Source: Anisodus tanguticus (lineage: Eukaryota > Streptophyta > Magnoliopsida > Solanales > Solanaceae). Taken from it: a DNA stretch of 64,000 nt. The notes beneath the pieces were generated by a model. That model searched no databases. It saw only the letters and a program-made list of their open reading frames with translations, and was not told where the DNA came from. The stretch is taken from the NCBI GenBank assembly GCA_034509755.1, contig CM067545.1:45501062-45565061 (forward strand), read 5' to 3'. Of the stretch, positions 58,793-64,000 are shown piece after piece (the first letter of the stretch is position 1; every line of letters begins with the position of its first letter). Made by a program: the position numbers and the translations under genes.

Positions 58793-59286
58793 ATTAGCTT
58801 TCACCTTTTAATTCCTTGTCAAAAAAAAAGCTTTCACCTTTTAATTATTTTGTTGCATTTATAGGCAATGTAGTGTAGTTTAGGGTGATGTGTGTTATAA
58901 AATTTATTTTCCTTTCTCTATAGTTACCAGTTTCCAAAAAAAAACATTTTCCTTTCTCTAATTTAACTGCATGTACTCCTTGTGCTCGTTGGATTGTTTT
59001 TTGAAGTATTTTTATGGGGTTAACTTATAGTAGTTGTGTCTGTCTTATTTCTATTCATTATCTATGTCGCTTCACTTTCTCTTTGTGATGAAGATTTTGG
59101 TTGATAGTCCAAATTGAAAGATTACTGTGGTTCGTTTCTCACCGTTGTGAATATTTCATAGTTGGTTTCTCTATGGTAGGATCACCACATGTATTCTTTT
59201 ATTTTTCTTGTTTATTCACTTTATATCACCATGTGTATCCAACACATATTTTGTTGGTTAATTACTTTTCTCAAATCGTTGTAGTA

Positions 59287-59530
59287 CTCCCTCTGTCATG
59301 TCGCCACATATCTTTGGGAGAAAAAATGACACCTTTATATATTTAGAAACAATTAACTTTAAACTTTTCATTATTTTGCCTTAATGAGATGATTCATGGT
59401 CACACAAATGTTAATGGTTTATTTTAAACCACAAGTTTCAAAAGTCTTGCTTATTATTTTGTTCATTTTAATGTATTTTTCACAATCCTCATTTGTAGTT
59501 TATGCTTAATTTATTAATGTATAAGCTATT
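59287..59530 (+). mobile_element. Stowaway-like MITE, right end missing
   Basis: Starts CTCCCTCTGTCATG after TA (59285-59286) and contains the internal blocks seen in the complete copy at 62776-63011 ('aatgacac', 'caattaactttaa', 'gatgattcatggtcacacaaat'). The right terminal repeat is not found. Confidence 0.65.
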
Positions 59531-61584
59531 TTAGAAAATTCACGGGCTTATGTCCCATCTCGTGCTCAGGCTTTTCAACACTGGATAAGGAGCGTGATTC
59601 TTGGATTTACTGTTGTTGATTTGATGTGACTTTGTTAATCTTCATGATAATATGCTGAATGTCTTTGAATGAAAGACTGATGAGTTTCTATGCAGATTGA
59701 AGGTGCTGGGTCATGCATGAGATGAGCTTTCTTTTCACATGTTGCTTGTTTGGGTCGCATCATAATGCTGAGGTTTGTCTCTGAGAGTACTGCACAAATC
59801 CAGATACCGGCATGGGAACCTCAACTCTGAACCGTCAAGAATCAATATTTTCAAGTTGTTGAATGTTCCATAGGCCATTTTCCAGATAAAGGTAAGTGCT
59901 TCTGATTCAACTTTCAGTGCCATACTGGGGCAGTTGTAGATTGTGAGTTGTGTTTCAAACACATTTCTGGAAAAGCTGCTGCTTATATTCTGGAATAAAT
60001 TCTAGTGTAACAAAGATAGTGAGCAAAAGTTTGTAATTGTCGTTGCACTCTGTTAAAAAGGGATCAACAAAATTTTCAACAAGAACCGAACTCCATAGCT
60101 GCTTGAGTGTCAACTATTCAACAACTCTGTGCAATTCGCCTGAGGTTATAATAACAAGCATAAGGTTGTCTGCTTGTCAGAGTTCCAGCCAAGATTCTTT
60201 GCAGTTCAAACAGTGCTCGACTTCACAGTACTCTATATATTTGTGACGGCAATACTGTTGAGTATTGTAGACAAAGCTCCAATCATTTCTCTAATGATGA
60301 TGGATTCAGACATGTTCGAAATACTCCGTTGTCTTCAAACTAGTAGACTCCAATCCCAAGTTAATGGAGGTAGGTCAGCTATATGATTCCTCACTCTCCA
60401 TGTCTCGTTTTTATCCCTTTCTGTCCAGAATAGTCTGTTATGTTCTAGATGGGAAAATACTACTGGATATGAATTGTACAAGTCTCATGTATTATAATGT
60501 CAAGGAACAAAACTTTTGAAAAGCATGCTTGCCTGGATTAATTCTGACATCAAGGTCTACTTTGGTAGTTCACTTTGACGTTGTAATTCCAATAAAGGTT
60601 TCCTACCATTTGAGTTTTCCATTGTTTACTTACATATTCTTTTGCAATATAAATGAGCTCTATGTTGCTCGGACTCTTAAAATAATATATCTAAGTGTGT
60701 ATGGGATCCTCCAAAAATGGATAGCTTTTACAATTTGGTATACCAACTTAACCCTTAACCCTTTCCCAATAATACCATGTGGTTTTATTGTCGTCTAGAA
60801 ATGGAATAGTTTCCAAGTATTCTTGTTTCATCAGAGAAATAATGTAGGCATCACTCATCCTATTTTATTCCAACTTTAGATAATTACATAGTCCCCTTGT
60901 TAGTTTCATTTATTTTATTTTTTTGAAATTGAGTTTCACTTTTTTTTCCCGCCATGTTAGTTCCACTTCACCTCCTCTTTTTGTGGAATGAAAAACTCTC
61001 ATACAAAATAGACCACAATGGTAAAGTTATTAAATCCATTTGATTGGTAGTATCCCAACATAGTAATGTTGCTATACCACACACTTTAAGATACTCGCTT
61101 GGCTCTAAACCGATACCTTATTTATAGAGGGTCAGCTTAATGAATTTTGGAAGTGAAAAAAGACAGGTAACTGGCGTCCACTTCATTAAAATATTCACAC
61201 AAAGAAATAAACTAACTCTTCCTTTCGAGTGCCATGACTTACTCTAATGAAAAACAGTTGATCTGTGTGTGATCTAAGTGAGCTTGAAATCTGATACTCT
61301 TTATATTGGATATTAATTCTGTCACAAATGGTGAAATAACGAAATAATTATTGAATTTGCATTCTTAGTATACAACAATTGGACGTTTAGGATAGACTAC
61401 AATTCCAAAAATGGTTTTGTTTATGTACAATTACATATCCAGTGCATAACAACAAAAACAAAACATTATCAAAACCTCGAATGTCTCGAACACCTAGATT
61501 CATGCCCTTGTCTCCTTGTCAAGCGAACAAAGATCAAGTAGAGCACCAAACGACCCACCTCCCTGCTATTGGAAGCGAAAAATC
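59531..61584. other. Intergenic, no gene confirmed
   Basis: Short ORFs on both strands (for example 59735-59962 minus and 60037-60246 plus) have no recognisable domain. A MITE half-copy lies at 60661-60720. The 3' end of the shikimate kinase transcript is probably in 61300-61584. Confidence 0.5.
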
Positions 61585-62622
61585 TTATAGCACAACGACG
61601 CTCTCTTGGTGCTTTAAGAAGTTCTCAATTTGTATAAGAACCTGCACACATGCACACAGTGGATGTAGTTTAATGAGGAGGTATATTGAATTTGGCCTGA
61701 CACTTGAGATCTATTGGCATTGTATACGAAGCAACAAGCACAGAGTATCAATGAAAGAGGGTCAAGAAATGCACAGATGCACGTGCACACGCAAATGGAA
61801 TTCAAAAGAGATAATCACTTTCAGGATGTCAAGAAATATGTATGAGCATTAACACACGTGCATGCAAAGAGGTGCAAAGGCCGAGAGCCAAGAGAGAGTA
61901 GGGACCTCTAAAGTAATTTCGGTAGGTGTAATATGGCAGATATCCTTTTCCCTTTCCAGTGCAATATCTGCAAAATAGAAAACATCTATACTTCAGCATA
62001 CAGGCCACAAAAAGTAGCATTTGGAAGAAGAATGTGTGATGCTTCGTTAAGAAAAATTAATTCTCAAACAGAAACTTATGGACAAGAAGAAGCAAAGCAT
62101 GCGGAATTCATACTTTCTAGTTGAACCCTGGCACTTGCATTGGCATAATTTTCACCCCTCGTCTCCATTAAAGTAGTTAACCGCTTCAAAGTCTAACCAA
62201 AGCCAAACAAGTATCAACAGGAAGAACAAAACATATCTGCTTTGGTGCAAGACACACAAATCAAAACAGGAAATTTCAACTGCCTATTGGAAGGACAAAC
62301 TACCTTATCATAAATGTCTCCAGATTCTTCATGTAAAAGGGGGCGAGATTTAGTTCCTTCAGCAGTTATTCTCTTGGCCAAAGCTTCTAAAGGAACATCT
62401 AACCAAACACTAACACCCTTGTGCATATGTCTCCTGAGAAAAGCATTTATAGCAGCCAAATAAGCATATGTCACCAGAAAGCCACAGCATAGTATCCAGT
62501 AGTTATAAAAAGTTCACTAATGTAATCTGATTCATATACCAATTAATGGGACGAACAACTGCACCTCCACCCGTTGAAACAACAAGCCGGTGCATCAAAG
62601 ATAGCTTGTGCAATACCTCCGT
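61585..62622 (-). CDS. SK: Shikimate kinase, chloroplastic, five 3' exons (partial)
   Basis: Minus-strand exons 62622-62540, 62433-62304, 62192-62114, 61967-61906 and 61641-61585, joined by GT-AG introns in a continuous frame; stop TAA at 61587-61585. The encoded part begins TEVLHKLSLMHRLVV and has the shikimate-binding Gly triplet in STGGGAVVRPINW, the lid segment TKSRPLLHEE, RGENYANASARV, and the end IENFLKHQESVVVL. The enzyme transfers phosphate from ATP to shikimate in plastids, on the route to chorismate and aromatic amino acids. The ATP P-loop, transit peptide and other upstream exons are not found and should lie beyond the window, making the intron upstream of 62622 at least 1.38 kb. 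No lesion seen; likely functional. Confidence 0.93.
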
Positions 62623-62775
62623 CTAAATAGAAGATATAGAATGAAAAAACATTTAATATCAGGAATGAAAGGAAAGAAACAATCAACTCAATGGTAACAC
62701 CAATTAAAATTGTTCATGACATGGAGTAGCAGAGTGCTAGCATCATCTAGACTTGGTAAAGTAGATATAGAACTA

Positions 62776-63011
62776 CTCCCTCTGTCCTAATTTAAATGAC
62801 ACTTTCTTTTTTAGTCGGTCCCAAAAAGAATGACACATTTCCTTATTTGGTAACAATTTAACTTTAAGCTTTACCTTTTACACTTGACAAGATGATCTAT
62901 AACCACACAAATATCTTTAACTTGTTTAGACCACAAGATTCAAAAGTTTTCCATTATTTCTTAAACTCCGTGCTCAGTCAAACTACACCATATAAATTGT
63001 GACAGAGGAAG
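62776..63011 (+). mobile_element. Stowaway-like MITE in the shikimate kinase intron
   Basis: 236 bp, CTCCCTCTGTCCTAATTT at the left and its inverted partner 'aaattgtgacagaggaag' at the right, flanked by TA (62774-62775, 63012-63013). Confidence 0.85.
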
Positions 63012-63063
63012 TAATATGTATTGTATCTCACGTGCAAATGAGACAATCTAAAGCATAGGAATA

Positions 63064-63665
63064 TACGGTCAAACCTCTCTATAACAACCTCATTCTATAA
63101 CAGCTTTTGACATTTAGATATATTCCCCAAAAAAGGCCATGAATGATAACAGAAATGACAGAATTGGCTGAAGGAATGTAAGATGGAATGTGCCAAAAAA
63201 TGGCAGAATACAAAAAGTCCTCAACTTCATCTTTTAATTTCTCATATTCCAAGTTACAAGAGCTTTTAACATTCCAGATTCCTTGTTGGAATTACAAAAT
63301 TTATTAATTTCTTGTTGGAATTTACAGAAGTTATCAAAGTCATGTCTCTAACAAAATATAATTAATAGTTTTTTTGGTTATTATACTGGGTATGTTGTTG
63401 TTGGTTATTATAAAATAATAACTACATTGGTATTTGGGTAAGGTTGTTACCGAGTTTATTTACAAAGAGTGTACCATGATAACGATAGGTTGTTACAGAG
63501 TTTATTTACAAAGTGTGTACCGTTATAATGATGGATGTTGCTTTTATAAGTAAAAGGATATTACAAAGAAGAAAAATATAACATAAAAATCTGTTCCAAA
63601 GAAAACTTGCCAATTACAATGAAATGTTGTTATAGAGGTGGTTGTTATAGAGAGGTCTGACTGTA
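63064..63665. mobile_element. MITE in the shikimate kinase intron
   Basis: 602 bp with terminal repeats TACGGTCAAACCTCTCTATA and, inverted, TACAGTCAGACCTCTCTATA, extended by further 'ataacaacc' similarity. A repeat of about 48 bp ('gagtttatttacaaag.gtgtacc') lies at 63445-63530. No clear target duplication was found, so superfamily is not assigned. Confidence 0.7.
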
Positions 63666-64000
63666 CTTACATCAGATCAATAAAATCTAAAAGATCCATC
63701 CATATGACTGATACTAATTTGTCATGTAACTTATCATTCAATGAAGACCTGAAGTGCACTTCATACTCGGTGCAACTAATTGTTCGGGGAACTAGATCAA
63801 TAACCTATTGCACTTATTCTCGTCAAATTTGCCTCATTTGTAATATAAAGCACAAAATCTAATTAACGACATTTGAACACAATTTCAGTACAAATCTAAA
63901 ATAGAAACAAGATCTTCTTTACACTGACAAGTGGTAGTTCAGAATCCAGACGAAACATATCCCGACGTGCCCTCTGAATCCATAAAAGCTTCAGATTTTT
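63666..64000. other. Intron or upstream sequence, nothing certain
   Basis: A minus-strand open stretch at about 63895-63999 reads LLWIQRARRDMFRLDS but matches no shikimate kinase exon that I know. It may be intron. Confidence 0.35.

Noticed and set aside
59735..59962. Small minus-strand ORF near 'ctatgcagattgaagg', resembling a spliced gene end
   Set aside because: No recognisable family or supporting exons; kept only as intergenic.
61442..61852. 136-codon plus-strand ORF
   Set aside because: Antisense to the last shikimate kinase exon and its introns; no homology recognised.
63895..63999. Possible upstream shikimate kinase exon on the minus strand
   Set aside because: The translated stretch does not resemble the P-loop or any other known part of the enzyme and no matching splice phase was found.

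Overview
The window is nuclear DNA from a flowering plant, almost certainly a member of the Solanaceae. The evidence is a spliced shikimate kinase gene that reads like the tomato enzyme, a remnant of the tobacco-type TS SINE, gypsy LTRs carrying the 'gatcgggttgcatgccgcaac' type of minisatellite common in this family, and a broken TIR-NBS-LRR gene of the Solanaceae type. Most of the 64 kb is transposable elements, many nested. Only three loci look like host protein genes that may still be expressed: an intronless, divergent H3.3-like histone (15870-16280, minus), a SKIP6-type F-box/kelch gene (56472-57533, plus) and the 3' half of a chloroplast shikimate kinase gene (61585-62622, minus, running off the right end).

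Layout. 1-13835: gypsy-type LTR sequence. It contains a solo gypsy LTR (1615-12548, TSD ttaaa), which was itself hit by a full-length Ty1/copia element (2839-10150, TSD aatag, 'element A') and by a solo copia LTR (10979-12089, TSD ttatg). 14553-16900: two TRIM elements of one family, one of them inside the 5' leader of the histone gene. 16899-19812: short-LTR copia element that has lost reverse transcriptase. 20458-26458: decayed minus-strand relative of element A ('element B'). 26459-31176: 5'-truncated short-LTR copia element ('element C') carrying a hAT-like MITE. 31177-34658: a TIR-NBS-LRR pseudogene broken up by a solo copia LTR, a palindromic LTR pair and a 119-bp minisatellite. 36750-48348: a non-coding (LARD-like) LTR element with a hAT transposon inside it. 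50947-54160: a second, inverted copy of that hAT family. 54169-64000: gene-richer DNA with MITEs.

Main discovery candidate. Elements A and B have no tRNA-type primer-binding site. Instead the bases just inside their 5' LTRs are an exact reverse complement (12 nt in A, 14 nt in B) of a segment in the transcribed part of their own LTR. The two elements differ in sequence at these sites, yet the complementarity is kept within each. This is the arrangement expected for self-primed reverse transcription (Tf1-like), here in plant Ty1/copia elements. The presumed primer segment is followed by a small hairpin whose stem shows a compensatory base-pair change across five LTRs of the family. Both elements also share an exceptionally conserved, base-paired non-coding block between RNase H and the polypurine tract. 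I propose these as parts of one replication module; this is inference from sequence.

All coordinates, repeats and complementarities were read by eye. Percent identities, ages and expression could not be computed.
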